A stretch of DNA of 64,000 bases from Chloroflexota bacterium (GTDB lineage Bacteria > Chloroflexota > Ktedonobacteria > Ktedonobacterales > JADMIN01). The translations under genes and the position numbers were made by a program. Under the pieces are notes generated by a model. It searched no databases. It saw only the letters and a program-made list of their open reading frames with translations, and was not told the origin of the DNA. Of the stretch, positions 28,172 through 36,323 are shown piece by piece (position 1 is the first letter of the stretch; the number at the start of each line of letters is the position of its first letter). The stretch is from positions 62,001 through 126,000 of the forward strand of contig JAJPKE010000045.1 in the NCBI GenBank assembly GCA_021323855.1, given 5' to 3'.

Positions 28172-28559
28172 GCGGCAGCAGAAAGACCTTCGCCAGCACA
28201 TCCTCCGCGTCCGCCAGCGCGGGCAGCCGGTGATAGAGATAGCCAAGCAGCGACCGCGCATGCCGCGCATAGAGGTCGTCCACCTGCGCGTGTGGACTAT
28301 TGGCCGGAGGCACTGGCGCCGGTGGCTGGTACGCATCATCAGCGGCGTCATAGGCATTATGAGCAAAAGTTGATGCGTCGCTGTTCTGCCTGTCTGAATG
28401 AGCCAGCGCGCCCGAATTACGCTGGCGGCGCACCAGCGTCGCCAGCCAGCCGATACGCAGACGGAACTTACCTGAGCGTGTAGATCGCCTCGATTGGCTC
28501 GATTGGCTCGATTGCCCAGGACTGGCAGTGGCAGGACGCCACATCGCACTATCGAGCAT
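28110..28559 (-). pseudogene. Truncated ECF sigma-factor remnant
   Basis: 149 aa from an ATG with GAGGGGAG upstream. A ~60-residue basic, Ser/Gln-rich start (SQSSQSSQSRR) leads to VDDLYARHARSLLGYLYHRLPALADAEDVLAKVFL, a recognisable start of sigma region 2. It stops there: the rest of region 2 and region 4 are missing, and the frame continues in unrelated Pro-rich residues overlapping the convergent kinase gene. A 3' deletion is the simplest explanation. Confidence 0.6.
28491..28517 (-). repeat. Three tandem 9-bp units in the sigma remnant
   Basis: CGATTGGCT, CGATTGGCT, CGATTGCCC on the plus strand, in frame, encoding SQSSQSSQS-like residues. Confidence 0.9.
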
Positions 28560-28784
28560 GTCGTCTCCCCTCAACCATCCTGTCAACAGGTAAGAACGAT
28601 ACATGCGCAGAGGTGAAACAGCTCGAGCGGCCTATGTGGTTCTCTGTCATTCGGCCAGTCTGCACTCTGCATGCTCACCCTGCGCACAGAGAATGTCGGA
28701 GCAGCACGAAAAATGTGACAGCCTTGACACAATGTCTCTGGACATCCAGCAGTCCAGATAGTTATGTGCGCGGAGAATGGCTGG

Positions 28785-30005
28785 CTAGGCGAGCCAGCCA
28801 TGCAGGAAGGTGATGGTGAAGATTGCCAGCAGCGGCAACGAGAGAAAGAGGATGATACGCTCGACGCGGCGGTCCGCTCCCCACTGTCCTAGCAGCATGA
28901 AGAGCGGGAAGACGACGATCATAAAGCGCATGTTCGAGAGCAATGCATACCAGTTATGCGCCGGGGTTGATAACGTGAGCAACGCCATCGCCCAGCTATA
29001 GAGGACATAGCTCAGCGGCAAGCGGCGCCAGGTCATCACCGCAAGGACAATGAAAAGCAGCGTAAATGCGCCATCCGCCAGAATATGTGCCTGGAAGTAG
29101 CTTGCCTGCGGACCATTACGGATGAGCGCGCCACCGGCACGGGCGAATCCCATGATTGGCAGGGCGAGGACGCGACCACCGCCGCCAGCCTGGGCGCTTA
29201 CAGTGGAGGCAAAGCTGCCGAAATGCACTCGCTCATAGAGTGAAAAACCGCCAAGCGCCAGCACCGGCAGCGCCACTCCGCCGAGCATCGCTGCTATGTT
29301 GCGTAGCGACGGGCGCTCTCCAGTGGCTCGCCATTTCTGGAAGTAGGGAACATATTCGACGATGAGCGGAATGACCAGCAGGATGCCAAATGGACGCGCC
29401 AGTGTCGCCAATGCCGCTAGCAATCCGGCGGCAATCCAGTGACCACGGCGCAGGCAGAGAAACGCGCCGACGCTGAACAACAGGAGAAGCGACTCTGCAT
29501 AGGGCGCTGCAAGAAACAGCGCCGTCGGGAAGATAGCCAGGTAGAATAGGGTGCGCTGGGAAACTTCGCGCCCAAGCTCGCGCTCAACAAGGACGCGCAG
29601 CAGCGCAAAGGCCACGAGCGTGCTGATGTTGGCAATCAACGCGCCAGCGACTCCTGCCGCCGCCGGATTCTGCAAGAGCATGATCGCCAGGAAATGCTCA
29701 AGCGAGGGGAGCAGCGGGAAGAAAGCCGTCTGCCAGAGATGGGCATAGCCTTCGCGCGCGATGCGTGAGTACTGCGCGCCATCCCAGCCGAGCCAGGGAG
29801 TAAAGAGCGCGCCCCAGCCAACGGACTGACCGGCAACACGGGGAAGAAAGAGGAACGCATCGCCAAGATAGGTGACAATGGCGAAGAGCAGGCGAGTGCC
29901 CAGCCAGACAACAGCAGCATCCCGCCAGACGCTGCGATCCCGCAGCGATACCTCGTGGACGCCGGTCTCGGTTGTTTCATGCGCCAGCACGCCAATCGTC
30001 GCCAT
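28785..30005 (-). CDS. PIG-V-like mannosyltransferase-family membrane protein
   Basis: 406 aa polytopic GT-C-type protein. The first loop carries the PIG-V-like signature LGWDGAQYSRIAREGYAHLWQTAFFPLLP (WDxxxYxxIAxxGY...FFPLLP), with the Asp expected to be catalytic. About eight to ten helices follow. Members transfer hexoses from a lipid-linked donor. GGAGTGAG precedes the ATG. Donor and acceptor are unknown. Confidence 0.85.
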   Translation of the reverse strand: MATIGVLAHETTETGVHEVSLRDRSVWRDAAVVWLGTRLLFAIVTYLGDAFLFLPRVAGQSVGWGALFTPWLGWDGAQYSRIAREGYAHLWQTAFFPLLPSLEHFLAIMLLQNPAAAGVAGALIANISTLVAFALLRVLVERELGREVSQRTLFYLAIFPTALFLAAPYAESLLLLFSVGAFLCLRRGHWIAAGLLAALATLARPFGILLVIPLIVEYVPYFQKWRATGERPSLRNIAAMLGGVALPVLALGGFSLYERVHFGSFASTVSAQAGGGGRVLALPIMGFARAGGALIRNGPQASYFQAHILADGAFTLLFIVLAVMTWRRLPLSYVLYSWAMALLTLSTPAHNWYALLSNMRFMIVVFPLFMLLGQWGADRRVERIILFLSLPLLAIFTITFLHGWLA

Positions 30006-30284
30006 AGATGCTCACTCCATCACAATAATCGTCACCGCACGCATCGCTCGAACCATTGCTCATCCATAAAGTGATTTACGGCCTATCCGCATCAGTGGGT
30101 ATATATTCGCGTCAAGATAGGAGACGCACACGCCAACTGTTTGTAACTGGCATGTGCCCATAAACCACACCGCGTAACTGCGTTGCGCACCTGTGCTACA
30201 CTGGTTTCAGCTACCATGCCGCGCAGATGCGCTGTCTGCGCTGAACGCGGAGGACCGCCTGGAGGATTGTCTGGAGAAACGCCC

Positions 30285-31859
30285 ATGACCACGACCGACG
30301 CCACCACCCTGACACGGCGCTCCGCCATCGAGCTGGCAGGAATGATTGCGCGCCGCGAGATCACCGCTGCCGAGGCCGTCGAGGCGCATATCGCCCGCAT
30401 CGAGGCGGTCAATCCGGCGCTGAACGCCGTTGTCGTGAAGCGATATGCGGAGGCGCGAGCGGAGGCGCAGGCGGCTGATGCGGCGGTGGCGCGTGGCGAG
30501 ACGCTTGGCCCGCTGCACGGCGTTCCCATCACCATCAAAGAGTCGTTTGCGCTCAGCGGCACCCCCGCCACCAGCGGCCTGCAAACGCGCGCGACCGCGC
30601 TCGCCACGGCTGACGACATCTATGTCGTGCGGCTGCGGCGGGCCGGTGCGATCATCCTGGGCAAGACCAATGTGCCGCAACTGCTGCTCTATATCGAGAG
30701 CGATAATCCGGTCTATGGGCGTACCAACAATCCCTGGAATAGGGAGCGCACCCCTGGCGGCTCATCCGGCGGCCAGAGCGCGATCATCGCGGCTGGCGGT
30801 TCGCCGCTCGGCCTCGCCTCGGATATCGGGGGCAGTATCCGTGTTCCTGCGACCTTCTGCGGGCTGGCAGGCATGAAGCCGACCGCCGGACGCACACCTG
30901 ACCCTTCAGACTTCGGCCTCTCAGCCGGTGAGCAGGCGATTGTCAGCCAGGCCGGTGCGCTGGCCCGCACGGTGGACGATGTGGCATTGACCATCGAAAT
31001 CCTCAACGGCGGACGCAATCCCGCGACCGAACCACCGCAGCCGTTGGGCGATTCCACAGCGGTGGATATTGCGCACTTGCGCGTGGCGTATTACACGGAC
31101 GACGGTACGCTGGCGGTGGCGCCCGCCGTGCGCCGCGCGGTGGTGGAGGCCGCTGGTGTGCTGGCGGGCCTCGGCGCGCAGGTGGTGGAGTGGCGTCCGC
31201 CGGAGGTGCCGCAGGCGATAGACATCTTCTTCGGCGTTCTCAGCGCGGATGGTGGGCGGGGCGCACGGCAGGCGCTTGCCGGTAGCAAGGTGGACCCGCG
31301 TATTGGCCAGCTCATCCAGTTGGCAGGCATGCCGCGCCCGCTGCTGGCGACGCTTGGCGGCGGGTTGCGGCTGCTCGGCCAGCGCAACGCAGCCGCGATG
31401 CTACGCAACTTTGGCTACCATGATACGCTGCACTACTGGCGGCTGATCGAGGCGCAGAACGCCTATAAGCGCCGTTTCGCGGCGGCGCTGGATAACGACG
31501 AAGGCGGTCCGTTCGATCTGATTATCTGCCCGGCTTGCGCGTTGCCCGCCTTCCCGCATGGCGCCAGCAAAGACCTGGTGATTGCCGGCGGCTATGCGGC
31601 GCTCTATAACGTGCTGGGCTATCCAACGGGCATTGTGCCGGTGACACGTGTGCGCGCAGATGAGGAGTCACAGCTCAAACGTTCGCGCGACGCAGTGGAA
31701 CGGGCGGCGCGCCAGGCGGAGCAGGGTAGCGCCGGTCTGCCAGTCGGCGTGCAGGTGGTGGCGCGTCCCTGGCGCGAACATGTGGCGCTGGCGGCGATGC
31801 GCGCCATCGAGGAGCGCGTGCGCACGCGCGACGACTTCCCCACGACGCCGGTGATGTAG
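30285..31859 (+). CDS. Amidase signature family hydrolase
   Basis: 524 aa. Catalytic Lys in VPITIKESF, cis-Ser in [11 protein letters not shown] and nucleophile Ser in SDIGGSIRVPATFCG, as in the family. The start at 30285 has GGAG upstream; a longer reading from 30183 is less likely. Paralogue of the 23.6-25.0 kb amidase but more divergent. No operon partners. Ends at a very strong stem-loop. Substrate unknown. Confidence 0.92.
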   Translation: MTTTDATTLTRRSAIELAGMIARREITAAEAVEAHIARIEAVNPALNAVVVKRYAEARAEAQAADAAVARGETLGPLHGVPITIKESFALSGTPATSGLQTRATALATADDIYVVRLRRAGAIILGKTNVPQLLLYIESDNPVYGRTNNPWNRERTPGGSSGGQSAIIAAGGSPLGLASDIGGSIRVPATFCGLAGMKPTAGRTPDPSDFGLSAGEQAIVSQAGALARTVDDVALTIEILNGGRNPATEPPQPLGDSTAVDIAHLRVAYYTDDGTLAVAPAVRRAVVEAAGVLAGLGAQVVEWRPPEVPQAIDIFFGVLSADGGRGARQALAGSKVDPRIGQLIQLAGMPRPLLATLGGGLRLLGQRNAAAMLRNFGYHDTLHYWRLIEAQNAYKRRFAAALDNDEGGPFDLIICPACALPAFPHGASKDLVIAGGYAALYNVLGYPTGIVPVTRVRADEESQLKRSRDAVERAARQAEQGSAGLPVGVQVVARPWREHVALAAMRAIEERVRTRDDFPTTPVM

Positions 31860-31874
31860 CATGTAGCATCACAA

Positions 31875-31911
31875 CACAAAGCGCCTGGGTGTTATGCCCA
31901 GGCGCTTTGTG
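31875..31911. terminator. Bidirectional intrinsic-type terminator
   Basis: Perfect 15-bp arms CACAAAGCGCCTGGG (31875-31889) and CCCAGGCGCTTTGTG (31897-31911) with a 7-nt loop, between convergent genes ending at 31859 and 31930. Confidence 0.85.
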
Positions 31912-31929
31912 CTCGATCAATCCACGCGA

Positions 31930-32466
31930 TCAGTGCGGGATCACGAAGTGCAGGATGATGATGATGGCGAACATCGAGATGGCGAGGGTCGCTATCAGCT
32001 TCAGGTCGTTCTTGACGTAGGCGTAGTGTTCCGGCGAGACGAGGCTCGCCGAGCGGGCGCGCTGCGTCGCTTTGGCGCGGGCGATGCGGTTGGCCTGCTG
32101 TCCCTTCGCTGTGGCTGGCGATGCCGGGCGCGTGGTGTTTTCGGTCTTCGGCGCGGCGCTCTTTGCCGTGCTGGGCCGGTTGACTTCGGGCGCGCGTGGG
32201 CGTGTCGAGGTCGCCACGACGGTCGTGCGCGCGGGCCTGGTGGCGGATGCCGCTGGCGCCGTTGCTGTAGCTGAGGCGCTCTTGGCAGTATTTGTAGTGG
32301 TATTCGTGTTCGTGTTCGTGGTGCTATTAGAAGCAGCGGTAACGGCGTCCTCGCCAGCTTTCGACTGACCAGATTGGCGCACCAGCGTCACTCCTGGCGC
32401 TTTGGCCGTCGTCTGCGACCTGCGGGCCGCGTTCGCCTGGCGCGTGGCCGTAGACTTCTTCGCCAT
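31930..32466 (-). CDS. Basic, Ala/Thr-rich protein with C-terminal helix
   Basis: 178 aa from an ATG with GGGAGAG upstream. Residues 1-~140 are low complexity, rich in Ala, Thr, Lys and Arg, with a NTNTNTTTNT stretch. The last helix (LIATLAISMFAIIIILHFVI) is a tail anchor. The region just before it (ASLVSPEHYAYVKNDL) is the most sequence-like part. Membrane tail-anchored protein of unknown function. Confidence 0.7.
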   Translation of the reverse strand: MAKKSTATRQANAARRSQTTAKAPGVTLVRQSGQSKAGEDAVTAASNSTTNTNTNTTTNTAKSASATATAPAASATRPARTTVVATSTRPRAPEVNRPSTAKSAAPKTENTTRPASPATAKGQQANRIARAKATQRARSASLVSPEHYAYVKNDLKLIATLAISMFAIIIILHFVIPH

Positions 32467-32481
32467 GCAATTCTCTCCCAT

Positions 32482-32786
32482 ATCTGCCGGATGTCAGGTC
32501 AGGCACATGTTTCCATAAAAATGGACATCCAATCAGAGCCAGTATAGCGCACCAATGCAGGTGGCGCAAGCGCAACAGGACGGACGACGTATCGCGATCT
32601 ATGGCTCGATGCTCAATCTGCCTGTACCGGTGCGCCAGGCTGTTCTCTCGTGCTTCTTGTGTCTCGCCCTACTGCGGCGTCTCCTGCTACACTTCTCTAT
32701 AAGACGCTACATCACTCTACAACGAACGGATATCCGCTCAGGCTTCAAAAACAGCCTTACTCGTAGCTGGGAGGTGAGATATATCA
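32482..32786. other. Intergenic, no gene seen
   Basis: About 300 bp between divergent genes. Nothing structured beyond ordinary promoter-sized sequence; no Moco riboswitch was recognised upstream of moaC. Confidence 0.4.
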
Positions 32787-33287
32787 ATGGGATTCACCCA
32801 TTTCGACGACGCTGGACGCGCGCATATGGTGGATATCAGCGCCAAAGATGAGACAGCGCGCGAGGCTGTCGCCGCCGGTAGCATCCACATGCGCCCGGAG
32901 ACGCTGGCGCTGATCCGCGCGGGACGGGTCGCCAAAGGAGATGTGCTGGCCGTGGCGCAGGTCGCGGGCATTATGGCAGCCAAACAGACAGCGCAGATTA
33001 TCCCCATGTGCCATACGCTGCTACTGACCGGCGTGGACCTGGCATTTGAGCTAGTAGACGGCGCCGATGGTGTAGATAGCTCAGATAGTCAGGTGCAAAT
33101 TCAGGCGACGGTGCGGACGGTGGGCAAGACGGGCGCGGAGATGGAGGCGCTGACGGCGGTGAGCGTCGCCGCGCTGACCATCTATGACATGTGCAAGGCG
33201 GTGGACCGCGCGATGAGCGTCCACGATGTGCGGCTGCTGCGCAAGAGCGGCGGCAAGAGCGGCGTATTCGAGCGTGGTGGAGAATAG
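32787..33287 (+). CDS. moaC: Cyclic pyranopterin monophosphate synthase
   Basis: 166 aa, second step of molybdenum cofactor biosynthesis: converts the MoaA product to cPMP. Family motifs: [18 protein letters not shown], the [15 protein letters not shown] region with the active-site Cys-His, and [26 protein letters not shown] (read in two parts). The loop after VDLAFEL holds an extra [12 protein letters not shown] stretch encoded by tandem 9-bp units (33066-33092). A good GGGAGGTGAG lies upstream. No other moa genes nearby. Confidence 0.95.
   Translation: MGFTHFDDAGRAHMVDISAKDETAREAVAAGSIHMRPETLALIRAGRVAKGDVLAVAQVAGIMAAKQTAQIIPMCHTLLLTGVDLAFELVDGADGVDSSDSQVQIQATVRTVGKTGAEMEALTAVSVAALTIYDMCKAVDRAMSVHDVRLLRKSGGKSGVFERGGE
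33066..33092 (+). repeat. Three tandem 9-bp units in moaC
   Basis: GATGGTGTA, GATAGCTCA, GATAGTCAG, a degenerate GAT-N6 period, in frame, adding an acidic loop. Confidence 0.7.
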
Positions 33288-33326
33288 CCCCCACCCCCGG
33301 CCCCTCCCCCGTGCGCGGGAGAGGGG
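33287..33326. repeat. Dispersed hairpin repeat, family A, copy 4
   Basis: CCCCCACCCCCGG flank and CCCCTCCCC / GGGAGAGGGG arms, right after moaC. Confidence 0.8.
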
Positions 33327-33444
33327 AGCGTGGCGGGCAAAATGTTTGCGCTGATGGCGCATACTGGTTTATTTTTCACAAGTGGATAAGCGCTGTAGCT
33401 CGAATGAGTGCCTATGAGCAACCGTTGCCAGGCCGCCAGGATGC

Positions 33445-33490
33445 CTGCCCCACGATCCCCTCTCCTATGGGAGAGGGGATCGTGGGGCAG
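33445..33490. repeat. Family A copy 5 enclosed in a 21-bp perfect palindrome
   Basis: Left arm 33445-33465 and right arm 33470-33490 are perfect reverse complements over 21 bp, around a TATG loop; GGGGTGAGG follows. It lies just downstream of the rnpB 3' end on the minus strand and could terminate rnpB. Confidence 0.9.
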
Positions 33491-33520
33491 GGGTGAGGTC
33501 TCACATAGGAGAGGGGATGG

Positions 33521-33938
33521 TTTGAGGTGGACGTAAGCCGAATTCTGTCCTCCGCCGCCTTACGACGTGCGGAGTGGCAATCATCTTTCTAGGGCGCCGG
33601 TTGCCCGGCGTCTCCAGCAGCCAACCCGGAGGTAAACGGGCGAGCAACCCGTGGGCAGCCGGGCGAACCCGGCCACCGCTCCTCCTATCTGGCCTTGCTC
33701 CAGATGGGGTTTACCTCAGCCAGCCGGTCACCCGGCTGCTGGTAAGCTCTTACCTCACCATTTCACCCTTACCAGCGCAGCGGACGAACCGCCGCCCGGC
33801 GGTATGTTTCTGTGGCACTATCCTTGGGGTCGCCCCCACTGGCCGTTAACCAGCATCCCGCTCTGTGGAGTTCGGACTTTCCTCGCGCGCAGTCCCGTTG
33901 CCGGAGCCGCGCCCGCGATTGCCTGTCCACCTCAAACC
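33521..33938 (-). ncRNA. rnpB: RNase P RNA, bacterial class A
   Basis: ~418 nt RNA component of RNase P, which removes tRNA 5' leaders. The minus strand begins GGTTTGAGGTGGACAGGC and ends ...GTCCACCTCAAACC, the two ends pairing as P1. Conserved core elements follow the P1-P4 region: GAGGAAAGTCCGAACTCC near the 5' end, and near the 3' end ACAGAATTCGGCTTAC, matching the universal P4 and J-regions. Boundaries are approximate (±5 nt). Confidence 0.96.
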
Positions 33939-33945
33939 GACCTGT

Positions 33946-33951
33946 AGTATA
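33946..33951 (-). promoter_or_regulatory. Extended -10 box of rnpB
   Basis: TGCTATACT on the minus strand gives TGn plus TATACT, ending 7 bp before the RNA start. No good -35 hexamer at standard spacing, consistent with an extended -10 promoter. Confidence 0.6.
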
Positions 33952-34099
33952 GCACATTTCGTGCAAGCGACGGCTGATTCTGCAACCTGGCGCATCGCGC
34001 GATGGTATACTATTCGGGCAATTGTCACATTGTCACCAGCAGGTGTTGGATTTTCTGGGCGACGTTGGTTGCTACTGCCGCGCTGTCCGCTATTGTTTT

Positions 34100-35467
34100 A
34101 TGGAGTTGCCGCCTGTGCGTACACTTCGCTCTCTGCGCCTGATCGTTCCCATGCTGCTGCTGGCGGTGCTGGTTGCCGCGTGCAGCCCCACGCAAACCAC
34201 CGGCGGCTCTGCCACCAAAACGCCGAACGCGACCGGCACTGCCGCAGCGTCACACCCCTTCTGTGTCGCGCCGTCCGGGGCGCAGGCGGCGCGCTCCACG
34301 CTGGCTAGCCGCGATGCTGCGCCGTTTACGCCGCAGCAGTTCCGCGATGCCTACGGCGTGACGCCACTGCTCAATCAAGGCTACACCGGCAAGGGGCAGA
34401 CGGTGGTGGTGATTGATTCCTTCGGCAGTCCTACGCTGCAAGACGATATCAACGCCTTTGACCAGCAATACAACCTGCCGCCAATCACGCTTCAGATACT
34501 CTCGCCACTCGGCAGCAAGCCGTTCGACCCCAGTAACCAGGATATGCAGGGCTGGGCTGGTGAAACCTCGCTGGATGTGCAGGTGATCCACTCGATTGCG
34601 CCGGACGCCAATATCGTCGTGCTGACCAGCCCCGTTGACGAGACCGAGGGCACCGTCGGTCTGCCGCAGTTCCGCCAGATCGAGGAGTATGCCGTTAATC
34701 ATCACCTGGGCAACATCATCTCGCAGAGTTGGGGCGCCTCCGAAGTGACGTTGGCCGATCAGGCGGGACAGCAGGAAATCTCCCAGTGGACCAGCTTCTA
34801 CCAGCAGGCGACCACTCAGGATGGCGTGACGTTCTTCGTCGGCTCCGGTGATAGCGGCGCGACCGACCTGGCGAACTGCGATGTCAACAACAAAATCTAT
34901 TCCACCACACCGACGACCAGCTTCCCCTCGGACGAGCCGTGGGTGACATCGGTTGGCGGCACGACGCTCTCCAGCGATGGCAATGGGAATTACAGCGAAA
35001 CCGCCTGGACCGATAGCGGTGGCGGCTTCAGCAAATTCTTCAAAGAGCCGGACTTCCAGCAGCAATTGCCGTCCTCCGACCAGAGCCAGCTCAATGGGCG
35101 GCGTGGCGTGCCGGATGTCGCCGCCGACGCTGATCCGGCGAGTGGCTGGCCGATCTATGTGCTGGGACAGCAGCAGATCATCGGCGGCACCAGCGCGGCC
35201 TGTCCTTTCTGGGCGGCGCTGACGGCGATAGCTGACCAGATGGCCGGGCATCCGCTGGGGTTCATCAATCCGGCGCTCTATAAGCTCGGCCTGAGCAGCA
35301 GCTATAGCCAGGACTTCCGCGATATTACCTCTGGCAACAATAGCGCAGACGCGCAGGGTACGACGGTGCAGGGCTACAATGCCGTGCCTGGCTGGGACCC
35401 GATCACCGGCTGGGGCACGCCCAACGCGGCGAAACTGCTCCCCGCGCTGATTGCTGCCGCTGGATAA
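34100..35467 (+). CDS. Sedolisin family (S53) serine-carboxyl peptidase, lipoprotein
   Basis: 455 aa. The N-terminal signal peptide ends in a lipobox (LLAVLVAAC, Cys28), so it is probably membrane tethered outside the cell. The S53 catalytic residues are visible: Glu155 and Asp159 (GWAGETSLDVQ), oxyanion Asp251 (GSGDSGATD) and Ser365 (GGTSAACPFW). The calcium site is suggested by QDFRDIT and GWDPITGWGTPN at the C terminus. The usual ~180-residue propeptide is absent; only a ~45-residue linker precedes the catalytic domain. A GTG at 34115 with GGAG upstream is an alternative start. Confidence 0.92.
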   Translation: MELPPVRTLRSLRLIVPMLLLAVLVAACSPTQTTGGSATKTPNATGTAAASHPFCVAPSGAQAARSTLASRDAAPFTPQQFRDAYGVTPLLNQGYTGKGQTVVVIDSFGSPTLQDDINAFDQQYNLPPITLQILSPLGSKPFDPSNQDMQGWAGETSLDVQVIHSIAPDANIVVLTSPVDETEGTVGLPQFRQIEEYAVNHHLGNIISQSWGASEVTLADQAGQQEISQWTSFYQQATTQDGVTFFVGSGDSGATDLANCDVNNKIYSTTPTTSFPSDEPWVTSVGGTTLSSDGNGNYSETAWTDSGGGFSKFFKEPDFQQQLPSSDQSQLNGRRGVPDVAADADPASGWPIYVLGQQQIIGGTSAACPFWAALTAIADQMAGHPLGFINPALYKLGLSSSYSQDFRDITSGNNSADAQGTTVQGYNAVPGWDPITGWGTPNAAKLLPALIAAAG

Positions 35468-35486
35468 GATAGTAAGAATGCCAGAA

Positions 35487-35526
35487 GCCCCCACCCCCAG
35501 CCCCTCCCCCGCGCACGGGAGAGGGG
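35487..35526. repeat. Dispersed hairpin repeat, family A, copy 6
   Basis: CCCCCACCCCCAG flank, CCCCTCCCC and GGGAGAGGGG arms, between the convergent sedolisin and response-regulator genes. Confidence 0.8.
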
Positions 35527-35666
35527 TGCGTCCGGCGCGATTCTGGGGCGCACGCTCTACGACCGCCCGCTCGACTTCGCCGCAGCGTTGTGAGTGGAGG
35601 TGGAAGCTGCTGCATCTGCTGAATCCTCAAGTTCGCTTGTTGGTGAGCAAGCGGGAGGATAACGTA

Positions 35667-36323
35667 TCACTCCTCTTTTTCCAGTGCATCCTTCAAGGGG
35701 ACCAGGTTTTGTTGCAGGGCGTAGATCGCGGCCTGCGTGCGGTCGGCCAGATGCAGCTTGACGAGGATGTTCGCTACGTGGGTGCGCACTGTCGGCTCAC
35801 TGATGGTCAACTCCTGCGCAATCTCATGATTCGAGCGCCCGCGCGCAATCAGCGTCAACACGTCCAGTTCGCGCGGCGTCAGGTCGTTCAACGGCGACTG
35901 CTGGCGCTGGCGCATCTCATGGAGCACACGCGCGGCTACCATCGGGTGCAGCTTGCTTTCGCCACGAGCGGCGGCGCGCACAGCCTCGATCAGTTCTTGC
36001 GGGCTGCTATCCTTCAACAAGTAGGAGAGCGCGCCGGCCTTGATGGCGTTGAAGATATGCTCATCATCGTAGTAGGACGTGAGGATGATGATCTGCGTGC
36101 TGGGCGCGAGGCGCTTGCTCTCGCGCGCCACCGCAACCCCGTCCATCCCCGGCATCAGTAGGTCCAGCAGCGCCACATCGGGCAAGAGTTCGGTAATCAG
36201 TTCCAGCGCCCGCGCGCCATCCTCGCATTCGCCCACCACTTCAATATCAGGGCGCTGCTCCAGCATGAAACGGAGGCCGTGGCGCACGACGGCGTGATCG
36301 TCTGCCAGTATCACTCTAATCAT
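35667..36323 (-). CDS. Response regulator, NarL/FixJ family
   Basis: 218 aa. Receiver domain with phosphoacceptor Asp in DVALLDLLMPGMDG, acidic pair ILADDH near the N terminus, Thr in LTSYYDD and Lys in LLKDSSP. LuxR-type HTH at the C terminus: LTPRELDVLTLIARGRSNHEIAQELTIS and VRTHVANILVKL. It overlaps the upstream histidine kinase by 8 bp, so the two are cotranscribed and coupled. Likely a DNA-binding output for the ABC exporter of the same operon. Confidence 0.95.
   Translation of the reverse strand: MIRVILADDHAVVRHGLRFMLEQRPDIEVVGECEDGARALELITELLPDVALLDLLMPGMDGVAVARESKRLAPSTQIIILTSYYDDEHIFNAIKAGALSYLLKDSSPQELIEAVRAAARGESKLHPMVAARVLHEMRQRQQSPLNDLTPRELDVLTLIARGRSNHEIAQELTISEPTVRTHVANILVKLHLADRTQAAIYALQQNLVPLKDALEKEE

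Noticed and set aside
33521-33938. Several short open frames on both strands over the rnpB locus
   Set aside because: The conserved RNase P RNA core and pairing ends explain the region; the frames have no protein features.
34250-35494. Minus-strand open frame of 414 codons opposite the sedolisin
   Set aside because: Mirror of a clear S53 gene; no motifs.
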